From: Daphnia carinata
Lineage: Eukaryota; Arthropoda; Branchiopoda; Diplostraca; Daphniidae
Length of the DNA stretch: 64,000 nt
Reading direction: 5' to 3'
NCBI RefSeq assembly: GCF_022539665.2
Contig: NW_026712516.1
Span: 20,566 to 84,565, forward strand
Shown here: positions 11,701-20,500 of the stretch, piece by piece
Layout: each line of letters opens with the position of its first letter
Position numbering within the stretch: the first letter of the stretch is position 1
Program-made: the position numbers and the translations under genes
Notes under the pieces: model-generated
Database searches by the model: none
Seen by the model: the letters and a program-made list of their open reading frames with translations, nothing else
Told to the model about the DNA's origin: nothing

Positions 11701-12285
11701 TGCTTCTATAACACTATATTCACATTGAATACACGTATATTTGATGCTGTTTGAATGTAGTATCACACTATATTATTGAAAACTTTGAACTGTATCACAC
11801 ATATATTCACATTGAATACACGTATATTTGATGCTGTTTGAATGTAGATATTGAAACTCACTGTATCACACTATATTCACATTGAATACACGTATATTTG
11901 ATGCTGTTTGAATGTAGATATTGAAACTCATTCTATAACACTATATTCACATTGAATACACGTATATTTGATGCTGTTTGAATGTAGATCATGAAACTGA
12001 TTCTATAACACTATATTCACATTGAATACACGTATATTTGATGCTGTTTGAATGTAGATATTGAAACTCACTGTATCACACTATATTCACATTGAATACA
12101 CGTATATTTGATACTGTTTGAATTTAGATCATGAAACTGATTCTATAACACTATATTCACATTGAATACACGTATATTTGATGCTGTTTGAATGTAGATC
12201 ATGAAACTGATTCTATAACACTATATTCACTACACGTATATTTGATGCTGTTTTTATGTAGATATTGAAACTCACTGTATAACAC
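5740..12285. repeat. 70-bp satellite array, block 2 (about 93 monomers)
   Basis: About 6.5 kb of uninterrupted 70-bp monomers with no gene. Two types dominate. Type A has GATATTGAAACTCACTGTAT followed by CACAC. Type B has GATCATGAAACTGATTCTAT followed by AACAC, often with GATACTG instead of GATGCTG. They are mixed without strict alternation, and hybrids also occur. Monomer identity is lower here than in the central block, with many private substitutions. Irregular monomers occur at about 11420-11450, 11681-11700 and 11757-11800. The first five bases are the right target-site duplication of the copia element. Confidence 0.97.
8381..8800. repeat. Local 210-bp (three-monomer) higher-order repeat
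   Basis: The rare monomer signature TTTGAAGGTAGATCATGAAA followed by GTGATT occurs at 8401, 8541 and 8751. The rare CTGTACCACAC signature occurs near 8496 and 8706. The 210-bp spacing of both markers shows a small block of three monomers that duplicated as a unit. Confidence 0.7.
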
Positions 12286-12647
12286 TGTTACTGACTCTCG
12301 TGCGTGAGTCGTAACAGAGAGAGATAATGGTGATTAGTGATGAGATGAATGAAAGAAAGATGACGATGATGATTGAACAAAGGAAGATTGCTTTATTTCA
12401 AAGTTGGGAAAAAATAGAAAACCGCACGCCTGCTTGGACAAACTGAGGGGACGAGAAACGAGACAACTTGTCTGGATTTTAAGTGGAGACGAGAAAAAAA
12501 GGAATGACTGTCTGGGTTGACAAAAAATACAATACTACCCCCTTCCCATAGAAAGGGGTAAAAAGAAAACAGAAAATGGGCGCACAAATACTAGGCAGGC
12601 CCGTGCCCCCTACAGCCCTGCCCGCGAGGGCAGCACCGTAGGTGACA
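12286..12647 (-). repeat. 3' LTR of BEL/Pao element (362 bp)
   Basis: On the + strand it starts TGTTACTGACTCTCG and ends CCGTAGGTGACA, so the sense LTR runs TGTCACC...GTAACA. It is repeated at 20140-20500 with about ten differences. In sense orientation an AATAAA polyadenylation signal is present (complement of TTTATT at 12392-12397). A palindromic GC-rich stretch (CTGCCCGCGAGGGCAG) lies near its sense 5' end. The 12648-12771 stretch next to it is a short untranslated region without a convincing polypurine tract. Confidence 0.93.
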
Positions 12648-12771
12648 GCGGGACCCACCATTACAACAGGTGCAAGAACAAAAAATAACAAACGATACTT
12701 CTGACGTTACACAAACAACATGAGATAACTTAACGCAAAGTCTTCTATTTAACAGCTGGAGATGGCCCATC

Positions 12772-13362
12772 CTAGTGCGTTGACAGGTTTACGTACGCCT
12801 TTTTTGGTGCACATAAGGCCTGATGGTGATCGTCGGCGTTACACAACGTGCAACGTCGGGGATGGGGGCAGTCTGCGGACAGGAGCTCCAATTTGTCCTT
12901 GTTTGTGAGGAGCATGAACTCCTCACACTCCGTGGTCTTCTTCCTGCAGGGGGTTGGTCCCAACACGTGGGACTTCAAAAAACACAGGACGATAGGGGTG
13001 TGAAGAGGTACCACAAACGTAGGACGTGTTGGGGTGGCGACCGGCGTGGCTGGTGGAACGTCGATCTCCAACTCCCGAACTTTGCGTACGAGAGACCCGA
13101 TGAGTTTACTCATCGAGTTCTCTCGCTCCGTTCGGAAGTGGACGCGCACATTATCCAGATCTTCGGAGTACTTGGCGATCTCTTTGTCGATCTCGAGGAT
13201 GGCCAGCTGGCAAGAGTACACCTTATCCACTAATTCCTTTTTTGCACGCACTAAGTTGTCCACTATGTCCTTGAGGTTAACCACACACTCCTCTTCCTTT
13301 TCCCGACTTTCTTTAACTTGTTTCTTTACCGATGCGGGCGATGGAGGTGGATAATCGGCCAT
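12772..13362 (-). CDS. Extra downstream ORF of BEL element: coiled-coil plus zinc-knuckle, Gag-like accessory protein
   Basis: Intact 196-codon ORF starting at an ATG (MADYPPPSPASV), 351 bp downstream of the pol stop on the same strand. Residues about 25-100 are heptad-rich and charged, a likely coiled coil. Residues about 100-125 are Pro/Thr-rich. The C-terminal third has a perfect CX2CX4HX4C knuckle, CTLCNADDHHQALC, preceded by ECEEFMLLTNKDKLELL. That spacing and sequence parallel TCNVFMSLTPTKRAEKVF between the two knuckles of this element's own main Gag-Pol. It therefore looks like a diverged partial copy of a BEL Gag nucleocapsid region joined to its own coiled coil. It has no transmembrane segment or signal peptide, so it is not an env. 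Its function is unknown. RNA binding or Gag co-assembly is a guess from the knuckle. Confidence 0.75.
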   Translation of the reverse strand: MADYPPPSPASVKKQVKESREKEEECVVNLKDIVDNLVRAKKELVDKVYSCQLAILEIDKEIAKYSEDLDNVRVHFRTERENSMSKLIGSLVRKVRELEIDVPPATPVATPTRPTFVVPLHTPIVLCFLKSHVLGPTPCRKKTTECEEFMLLTNKDKLELLSADCPHPRRCTLCNADDHHQALCAPKKAYVNLSTH

Positions 13363-13713
13363 GTTGAACGTTAATCGTGGAAGTCACAAGCGCACACTCA
13401 CTATAAGAAGTTGGGTCGGATGAATGCTGTCTGCTAGCCTAATAGGTTGGACAGTTTCCAGTTTTTTTTTGTGTTACTAAACAGCAACCAACCTGACTTT
13501 GCCCTTTGCCCTATATTTGAACTTGAATATAGGTGGCGTTGAGTTTCGTGACTTGTCCACCAGAGTTTAATTTGCGATTTCCTATGTTGTTTACATTTGT
13601 GTGTTGTCATGGTGATTTTACTTGTTACATCTACACTTTGTTTTACAAGGGGAGCTAGTAATTGTAGCTCCGTTACAATCAGTATTTACACTTTACAATA
13701 CTGAAATTGAATT
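13363..13713 (-). other. Untranslated spacer between BEL pol and the accessory ORF
   Basis: 351 bp with no ORF. It contains a perfect 7-bp inverted repeat, GGAGCTA-GTAATTG-TAGCTCC (13651-13671), near the pol stop, and an A-rich run in sense (complement of the T run near 13461-13470). It could hold a splice acceptor or internal start for the downstream ORF, but I see no decisive signal. Confidence 0.5.
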
Positions 13714-16700
13714 TTACGCTGTTGAAGGTTCCATTTTTTCGTCTTTTGCGTAAATTTGTTGTTCTTTGGCTGGTACCATGATACATAATTTGGCCACCGG
13801 CCGAATACATGGTTTTGGGTGGTTGCTGAGCTTGACTTTTACGACTCGAACAACGTTATCCGTTGCACTGGGGATAACTTCCAACACTTGGCCCATCGGC
13901 CACTGCCCACGCAAAGTACTTGGTTCAACTGCTAGCACTAAATATCCCACGGTCACGTTAGGCCTATTTTCTTGCCACTTTCTTCTCTCAGTTAAGTGGG
14001 GAACGTATTCACGTAGCCATCTGTTCCAAAAGTGCTGAAGGATGGCTTGACTTTGCTGGAACTGCTTGTTGGTTACGTTCAGGTCTTCCACATCAGCCAG
14101 TTGTAGAGGAAAATATGGTCGAGCTCCACCATACAAAAAGTGGTTTGGCGTTAACGGATCCGGGTCTTCTGGGTCCACGCTCAGATGGGTTAACGGACGG
14201 GCGTTTAGCAAAGCTGCTACTTCAGCGATCACGGTTCGTAGGACTTGGTCCGTAACTAGGCAGTTCCCTTTACTGGACTTCATTGCCCGCTTGCAGGATT
14301 GTACGATCCTCTCCCAAACACCGCCGAAGTGGGGTCCATGGGGTGGAGAGAAGTGCCACTCAATCTGTTGGCAAGGCATTAACGTCTGGAGCTCTTCGTG
14401 TTTACTGATGAGTTCTTCCAACGCTTGCCGTAACTCCTGCTCGGCGGCAACAAAGTTAGTTCCGTTGTCGCTGTAAACGACCTTGGGTTTTCCACGTAGG
14501 CTAACAAAACGGGAGAAGCAGAGTAAAAACTCCTCCATACTGAGACCGTTGGCCACTTCCAGGTGAACTGCTCTTGTGGTGAAGCACGTGAATAGGCTGA
14601 TCCAACGTTTTTCGTGTCTTCTTCCCCGACCACCAACTCTTACGGTCAAGGGTCCGAAATAATCGATCCCTGTGTATGTAAACGCCGCCAGATGTGGTGT
14701 CAAACGATGGACTGGTAGTGAAGCCATTAAAGGAGGACTAGGTTTTGCCGACGTGCGCTTGCAGGGCCAGCAGTTGTTGAGGACAGATTTTACCACTTTA
14801 CGTCCAGAGAGTATCCAGTAGTGAGAGCGGAGGTCCGTCAACAATCTCTCCGTCTTGACGTGAATGTTTCTAACGTGATAATCCCAAATTATCCTTTTCG
14901 TTAGGAGTTGAGATGCTGGCAGAAGTATGGGGTGTTTAGCTGCATAGTCGATCGGCGCTAGGAGTATACGTCCTCCAATTCGCATCTGTCCATCTTCATC
15001 CAAGAAGGGCTTGAAGTTGCGAAGTTTGGATCGGAGTGGTAGCTCCAGATTCTTGCGAAGGGCATAGACTTCTTCAGCAAAGGCCAATTCCTGCGCTCGT
15101 ACGATGCATTTTGTCAGCGATGTTACCATTTCTTCTACTGTCAGCTCTCCGACCATGGGTTTTTCATCACGAAGTTTTGCTCTGGCGTTTTTGGTAAATC
15201 TTCTACTCCAGGCTAGCACCCGTTGAATCTTCACCAGGCTGGAAAAACGTGCTACGCATCGGTCGATGACATGGTTCTCATCTTCCGTTTTGACTGCCAA
15301 AACGCGAATCACGTTTACGTCTCGTTCCTCAGGCTCCGTAATCTCTTCCCAAATGTACCACTCTGAAGGGTCTAGGTTCAGGAACGCAGGTCCTCTATGG
15401 AAGTAGACCAATTCGTCGACGTCCTTTGGGTCGATACCCCTGCTGCAGAGATCCGCTGGGTTTAAGTCTCCCGCAACGTGACGCCATTGTCGACGAGCCG
15501 TGTTTCGGAGTATCTTTCCGATGCGGTTGTTGACGAAGACTTCAAATCGGCACGTCTTCGAGTGGATCCACCGCAGCACTGTTTGCGAGTCTGTGTGGAA
15601 GGTTACTTGCCTCAAATCAATTTCTAGTTCACGACAAATCGTGAGAGCAAGGTTGAGGCCTTCTACTGCCGCCTGTAACTCCAGACGTGGAATCGTGAGA
15701 CCTTTTACCGGGGTGACGTGCGTTTTCGACATGACGAATGACACGTTGACGGAGTGGTCTTCAAATACAGTGCGGAAGTAGGCTACTGCTCCGAATCCTT
15801 TGGAGCTTGCATCCGTGAAGACGTAGAGGTGCTGTTGAGTCCAACGTCCTCGTATGAAACGGAAGCATCTCGGTACTGAGAGCGACTCCAAATTTTCCAG
15901 ATGATCGTACCAGCCATAGAAACGTTGACTTAATGTTTCCGGTACGACGTCATCCCAACCGATCCGTTCTTCATTGGTCCAGATGTCTTGGAGTAAAGAC
16001 TTCATCACGAAGATAACTGGTGCAACTAGCCCCAACGGGTCGTAGACGCTAGAGATGATGCTTAGGAAGGCTCGCTTCGTGAGTGTCACGTTGTTTGGCG
16101 GCTTCCGAATCTTGAACGACAGCATATCTCGTTCGCTGTCCCACATTACTCCCAGCGTTCTTTCGACGGGAAGTTTCTCCAAGTCCAGATTTAGAGTTGG
16201 TGACGCGAGGCCAAACTCTCGTAACGCCGCTATCACCGTTCTCGATGACGACGTCCATTTGGTCAAATTGAAGCCCCCTAACTGGAGAAGGGACTTCATT
16301 TCGCGGGACCGTTTGATGACCTCGTCTTCGGACTCGAAGGAGTCTAGATAATTGTCGACGTAGAAATTACGTCGAACGCTATCGGCTACGTCTGGAAACT
16401 GGCTGCGGTAGTCGTCAGCCGTCCTGTTGAGGGCGAAGATGCAGCTCGTCGGGGATGATATAGCTCCAAATACGTGTACCGTCATCTGATACGTTAACGG
16501 AGCTGAATTACTGCCAGGCGTTCGGTAGAGAAATCGGAAGGCTGCCTGGTCTGCTTCCGGGACTTTCACTTGGTGGAACATTTTCTCAATGTCCGCTCCG
16601 ACTGGTACAAGGTTACGGCGGAAACGGATGAGCACACCAAGCAGGCTAACGAGTAAGTTAGGTCCTCGGAGCAAGTTTTGGTTTATCGATGTGCCACCAC

Positions 16701-18102
16701 ACTCAGCAGCTCCATCGAATACGACACGAACTTTGGTCGATGAGCTGGAAGGGCTCACGACCCCGTGGTGTGGCAGGTACCACGTCTTTGTTGACTCCGT
16801 CTGGGCTTCTTGGGTCGTTAGGAGCCGGGCGTGTTTTAACCCGATGTACTCCTTGACTACTGCATCGTACTTATGAGCAAACTCTTCGTCCCGATGAAAA
16901 CGTCGTTCGAGAGCGTAGAGCCTCTTCAATGCAGCTGCCCGATTGTTTGGGAGATCTACTTCGTCGGCTTTCCACATTAAGCCGACTTGGTACTGGTTAC
17001 CGATACGTTTTACTGAAGACTCTAGGATGCGTTTTCCACGTAAGTCTTCCTCAGATAGAACGGGTGGTTCTATCTCTACTTCGTTGGCCTCAAGTTGCCA
17101 AAACTTCTTCACCAGCTCGTTTAGGTCTTCGGAACGTTCCTCGATGGCCAAATGAGCGATGAACGGGCGTCCGTCTTGCGGTGGACCTGTTTGTCCACCC
17201 AGACACCAACCAAACGGCGTCTTGAAGGCGATGGGCCCAGTCGTTCCAGCCGGCGGCTTGATGGAAGCTACATGATCGTGGGCCTCTGCGACGTCGATTC
17301 CTATCAGCACGGTCACGTCCTCTTCTTGCACGATTGGGACGTCAATACCACATAGGTGTTTCAATGACTCCAACTGTCGAAGGTCGATCGGCGAATTCGG
17401 CGTCACCTTCAAATTGTCGACGGCGTAAGCGTGTTTGACTTCAAACTGGCTGCTACCATCACGAGACGTTAAGGTGAAGTTTACTACGGAAGCCGTAACG
17501 TTAGACGTAGCTCCGTCATATGAGACGACGTTTATGCGTTTGGATGGCCCAACGAGTCCCAACCTTTTTACCAAGTCGCTCCGAATCAGCGTGGTGTCGC
17601 TTCCGGTATCAAGGAAACCGAAAGTGTCGACCCACGTTTTTCCAACTCCAACACGAACCGGTACGATCTTGAAACGTACTCGTCGTATTACTGTTTCCAG
17701 ATGGGTCAAGGTCCCAAGGAAAGCTGTCGAAGATGGCGCTGATGGAGCAGTTGGATCCGCTAGCTTCCTCAATGGGATGAATTCGGATCCGTGAAGCAAG
17801 GTGTGGTGTCGGTTTCCAGTACAATCAGTGATAGTACAGCTGACGTCCCTGGGACATTCCTTGCGTTCGTGTTTTCCCGTAAGACATAACAAACATCTTT
17901 CGGACTTGAATACCTTCTCAGCCCTTTTCGTGGGCGTGAGAGACATGAAGACGTTACAGGTTGAGAGATGGTGGCTCCTGCCATTACATACAAAGCATTT
18001 CCATCTTTCCGTCTTCTCGGCAGGCATCTTCCCCGATATTGATCGGCTCCTTGGAGGCATGGTTGCTGAATATGTTGATGCCGTTACTTTCGAACCTTCC
18101 AT
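13714..18102 (-). CDS. BEL/Pao Gag C-terminus-Pol polyprotein: zinc knuckles, protease, RT, RNase H, integrase
   Basis: This 1462-codon open frame has no internal stop. Two CX2CX4HX4C knuckles lie at residues 36-49 (CFVCNGRSHHLSTC) and 70-83 (CLLCLTGKHERKEC). The protease has DTGSD at 165-169. RT spans about 440-640 with Asp 504 in GADIEKMF and YVDN at 581-584, where most RTs have YVDD. RNase H carries Asp 764, Glu 808 and Asp 838. Integrase has a zinc domain (His 1076, His 1081, Cys 1111, Cys 1114), then Asp 1147, Asp 1212 and Glu 1264. A BEL-type C-terminal domain (DUF5641-like, VGYLVLAVEP) follows at about 1385-1450. The ATG at 18102 lies where the upstream Gag frame overlaps by about 119 bp, so translation probably enters by a one-base shift from Gag. 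The RT Asn may be a lineage trait or an inactivating change. Confidence 0.93.
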   Translation of the reverse strand: MEGSKVTASTYSATMPPRSRSISGKMPAEKTERWKCFVCNGRSHHLSTCNVFMSLTPTKRAEKVFKSERCLLCLTGKHERKECPRDVSCTITDCTGNRHHTLLHGSEFIPLRKLADPTAPSAPSSTAFLGTLTHLETVIRRVRFKIVPVRVGVGKTWVDTFGFLDTGSDTTLIRSDLVKRLGLVGPSKRINVVSYDGATSNVTASVVNFTLTSRDGSSQFEVKHAYAVDNLKVTPNSPIDLRQLESLKHLCGIDVPIVQEEDVTVLIGIDVAEAHDHVASIKPPAGTTGPIAFKTPFGWCLGGQTGPPQDGRPFIAHLAIEERSEDLNELVKKFWQLEANEVEIEPPVLSEEDLRGKRILESSVKRIGNQYQVGLMWKADEVDLPNNRAAALKRLYALERRFHRDEEFAHKYDAVVKEYIGLKHARLLTTQEAQTESTKTWYLPHHGVVSPSSSSTKVRVVFDGAAECGGTSINQNLLRGPNLLVSLLGVLIRFRRNLVPVGADIEKMFHQVKVPEADQAAFRFLYRTPGSNSAPLTYQMTVHVFGAISSPTSCIFALNRTADDYRSQFPDVADSVRRNFYVDNYLDSFESEDEVIKRSREMKSLLQLGGFNLTKWTSSSRTVIAALREFGLASPTLNLDLEKLPVERTLGVMWDSERDMLSFKIRKPPNNVTLTKRAFLSIISSVYDPLGLVAPVIFVMKSLLQDIWTNEERIGWDDVVPETLSQRFYGWYDHLENLESLSVPRCFRFIRGRWTQQHLYVFTDASSKGFGAVAYFRTVFEDHSVNVSFVMSKTHVTPVKGLTIPRLELQAAVEGLNLALTICRELEIDLRQVTFHTDSQTVLRWIHSKTCRFEVFVNNRIGKILRNTARRQWRHVAGDLNPADLCSRGIDPKDVDELVYFHRGPAFLNLDPSEWYIWEEITEPEERDVNVIRVLAVKTEDENHVIDRCVARFSSLVKIQRVLAWSRRFTKNARAKLRDEKPMVGELTVEEMVTSLTKCIVRAQELAFAEEVYALRKNLELPLRSKLRNFKPFLDEDGQMRIGGRILLAPIDYAAKHPILLPASQLLTKRIIWDYHVRNIHVKTERLLTDLRSHYWILSGRKVVKSVLNNCWPCKRTSAKPSPPLMASLPVHRLTPHLAAFTYTGIDYFGPLTVRVGGRGRRHEKRWISLFTCFTTRAVHLEVANGLSMEEFLLCFSRFVSLRGKPKVVYSDNGTNFVAAEQELRQALEELISKHEELQTLMPCQQIEWHFSPPHGPHFGGVWERIVQSCKRAMKSSKGNCLVTDQVLRTVIAEVAALLNARPLTHLSVDPEDPDPLTPNHFLYGGARPYFPLQLADVEDLNVTNKQFQQSQAILQHFWNRWLREYVPHLTERRKWQENRPNVTVGYLVLAVEPSTLRGQWPMGQVLEVIPSATDNVVRVVKVKLSNHPKPCIRPVAKLCIMVPAKEQQIYAKDEKMEPSTA

Positions 18103-18871
18103 CGTCGTTACGTGTCCAATGGTCGACGTGTGTGGGAAGCTGGGTCTCTTGACGGGCTTCCTTTCGTCGAACTTTTACGCCTTTGGACGTCGACGTGGGT
18201 AGGGACTCGAATACATTTTTTCCATGTTGCTTGCTCATGGATTTTAACGTCACCCAGTCGTCTAGGTCTAGAACATTCAGTTCTACTCCTGTCATTTTTC
18301 TTTTTTCGTTCCACTTATCCTTGAGGTAGGGCGTAAGTTTTGCTTCAAGGGCCATCAAAGTAGTACGGCTATACAGCTCATGAGTATACTTCGATTTTGA
18401 GAGCGTAGCTACAGCTCCGTGCAGGCGGTTTGCGAAAGTCTTGAGGCTGGCAGCATCCATGCTCTTCAATGGCGGGACCTGTAGAAGGTCGTCGAGGTAC
18501 GTCTGATCCATGATTTCAGTCCGCCCGAAGACTGCGTCCAAACGTTCCCACACCACGGAGTACATTGTTCCGTCGGTAAGACATTCACCGACTTCGTTTC
18601 GTACCTCTTCGGCTAGCAGTTCCTCCAACATGAAAAGAAGTACCGGAGAATCTTCGTATTCTTCATACAAGGCCTGGAATTTAGCCTTGAATCGCGCGTA
18701 GTTCTTCGGATTGCCATCGAATGGCTGGATCTTGAAGTTGGGAGGTTGCAGTCGATTGCAACAGCTGCTGTGAGGACGATTAATTTGACTGTGGGGGTGA
18801 GAACGTTCGGAGTGCTTATCTTCGTCGTGATCCGTAGGGTCGCAACGGGACGTCATCGTGGTCATCGCACC
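17984..18871 (-). pseudogene. BEL/Pao Gag, DUF1759-type domain
   Basis: A 293-codon ORF from the ATG at 18865. It has the hallmark BEL Gag block, PNFKIQPFDGNPKNYARF (residues about 42-59), followed by an alpha-helical capsid-like region to about residue 210 (TYLDDLLQVPPLKSMDAAS, NEKRKMTGVELN). It is in the same frame as the coiled-coil Gag ORF upstream, from which one TGA and two codons separate it. The frame ends at 17984 after overlapping the start of the pol frame, which lies one base downstream. BEL elements usually encode one Gag-Pol polyprotein, so both interruptions are probably decay. Stop readthrough and a +1 shift cannot be excluded. Confidence 0.85.
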
Positions 18872-19891
18872 TCACCCCGGGTCTCGTGGAGATGTATCGG
18901 CGGCGACCAATCTTCTGCGATGACGGACAGCATCCTCTATCGTACGTATGGGTGACAGGGCTGGAACATCTTGACGTGCTTGTAAGACTGGCGATCGCTC
19001 AGGAAGTCGTTGATCTTGAATAGTTCGGGGTTGAACTTTCATCTCGTCTATTTCTGTTCGAAGGTCTTCGATTTTAGCGGACAAATCCACCTTAACCGCG
19101 TCAATTTTCTGATCCAAACCGTCCAACGTGTGGTGTGCTTCCCGTACTAACGTGTTGTTGGCCGCGATGTCTTTGGACGTGACTCTTGAACTATCAATGA
19201 GCTTACTAAGTTGTTCGCTCATACTCCTTAACGCCTTGTTGAGGGTAACTGTTATGGAAGTTGTATTTGCTTCCATCTGAGCCCTTGCCGTTTCCAACTT
19301 TAATTCCAACTTCAGCATCCGAGCTTCAGCCTCCAATTCCTCTTGAGTTGTTGATTGTTGGAGGAGGCTGGTTGGTTTAACGTTGGTACGCCTTTTTTCG
19401 GATAACGTGGTACTACATGTGATGTCTGAAGCTGATGTCCCGATCGAGCTGACGGACTGATTTGAGGAAGTGGCGTAGCGACTTGCGAATTTGATGACTT
19501 CAACGTGATCGGTTTCGAAATCTACTTCCCACTTATCACATGCTTGACGTTGCTGCTCAGTGAGGTCGGATATACTTTCTGTATATTGGTGGTGAATTGA
19601 TTTGACTTCATCGTAAATACGAATCAATTCGTCACGCCATGCTGCCACTTGCAATTTCTTCAATCTGATGGCTCCCATCTTATGGTCTTCCACAGCCTTT
19701 CTGAGTTGCGTCGTTAACTTCGTGTGGGCCGCCTTTCTCTTCCCACGTTTCTTCTTGAGATCGTTTTCGGGAAGTAATGGCCGTTCACTCTTCTGCCGTT
19801 CAGGTTTCGATGCGTCTACCATTGGGTTCGGACCGTGTTCCCAAATGTGGCCAATTTCCATATTTTCGCCTTTGGGTGCGGCTTCACTCAT
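18872..19891 (-). pseudogene. BEL/Pao Gag N-terminal part, coiled-coil rich
   Basis: 339 codons from ATG at 19891 to a TGA at 18872-18874. It has a basic patch (KKKRGKRKAAHTK, about residues 46-58) and a long run of heptad-like helices at about 175-300 (EELEAEARMLKLELKLETARAQ; LDGLDQKIDAVKVDLSAKIEDL, each only excerpted in part by position). Such coiled coils are common in the N-terminal region of arthropod BEL Gags. The TGA is in frame with the next Gag segment, whose ATG is 9 nt further on, so a single nonsense codon separates the two halves. The start fits the leader: it is the first long frame after the primer site, 227 nt away. Confidence 0.82.
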
Positions 19892-20118
19892 GACGTAGAA
19901 ACGTTATTTCCGGCTGATAGAGTCACACGTTAACGGATGTCGATGATTCACGTAGATACACCGATCTTCTTGTCAGATGGCAAACGCGTGGTGGACAGGT
20001 GGGTGCCTTCAGGCTGGCGTAGACGTCTGCCAAAGGTTTACAGGGAGAATACCCGACAATTTTGCAATCAAGCGAGGGTTTTTACTGACGAGGACAAGAA
20101 AATGCACGTGTTCGGCAA
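19892..20118 (-). other. 5' leader of BEL/Pao element
   Basis: 227 bp between the primer-binding site and the Gag ATG. No ORF of note on the sense strand. It presumably carries packaging signals, but none can be recognised. Confidence 0.6.
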
Positions 20119-20137
20119 ATCCCGGGTTTCGGCACCA
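20119..20137 (-). other. Primer-binding site for tRNA-Phe
   Basis: In sense it reads TGGTGCCGAAACCCGGGAT, complementary to the 3' end of animal tRNA-Phe including CCA (ATCCCGGGTTTCGGCACCA). Two bases separate it from the end of the 5' LTR (GTAACA). The 19-base match fixes the element's orientation and the LTR boundary. Confidence 0.88.
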
Positions 20138-20139
20138 TT

Positions 20140-20500
20140 TGTTACTGACTCTCGTGCGTGAGTCGTAAGAGAGAGAGATAATGATGATTAGTGATGAGAT
20201 GGATGAAAAAAGATGACCATGATGATTGAACAAAGGGAGATTGCATTATTTCAAAGTTGGGAAAAAATAGAAAACCGCACGCCTGCTTGGACAAACTGAG
20301 GGGACGAGAAATGAGACAACTTGTCTGGATTTTAAGTGGAGACGAGAAAAAAAGGAATGACTGTCTGGGTTGACAAAAAATACAATACTACCCCCTTCCC
20401 ATAGAAAGGGGTAAAAAGAAAACAGAAAATGGGCGCACAAATACTAGGCAGCCCCGTGCCCCCTACAGCCCTGCCCGCGAGGGCAGCACCGTAGGTGACA
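20140..20500 (-). repeat. 5' LTR of BEL/Pao element (361 bp)
   Basis: Same ends as the other LTR (TGTTACTGACTC...GTAGGTGACA on the + strand). Here the polyadenylation signal position reads AATAAT in sense rather than AATAAA. Satellite CACACTATAT follows directly at 20501. Confidence 0.93.

Larger units (their letters stand above)
12286..20500 (-). mobile_element. BEL/Pao LTR retrotransposon, 8.2 kb, full length, coding partly broken
   Basis: The element is read right to left. It has two LTRs (361-362 bp, about 97% identical), a tRNA-Phe primer-binding site inside the right (5') LTR, Gag with a DUF1759-type domain, and a Pol with protease, RT, RNase H and integrase in that order. Satellite continues on both sides. 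The flanking pentamers are AACAC (12281-12285) and CACAC (20501-20505), matching at 4 of 5 bases. Gag is split by a TGA, and Gag to Pol needs a one-base frame change. Unusually, a 196-codon zinc-knuckle ORF lies between pol and the 3' LTR. Confidence 0.95.

Noticed and set aside
5740..12285. Regular repeat that could be taken for a CRISPR array
   Set aside because: The 70-bp units are joined head to tail with no unique spacers, in eukaryotic sequence between retrotransposons. It is a satellite.
12393..12691. Short antisense ORFs in the BEL LTRs (also 20246-20556)
   Set aside because: They lie in the LTR, are duplicated only because the LTR is, and one copy runs into satellite. No coding features.
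12823..13354. Plus-strand ORFs opposite the BEL accessory ORF and pol (for example 12823-13233, 17801-18202)
   Set aside because: They are complements of the minus-strand genes, with no recognisable domain.
20119..20137. Possible tRNA gene fragments at the primer sites (also 586-599 and 55533-55548)
   Set aside because: Each is a 14-19 base complement of a tRNA segment next to an LTR, the expected primer site, with no tRNA fold around it.
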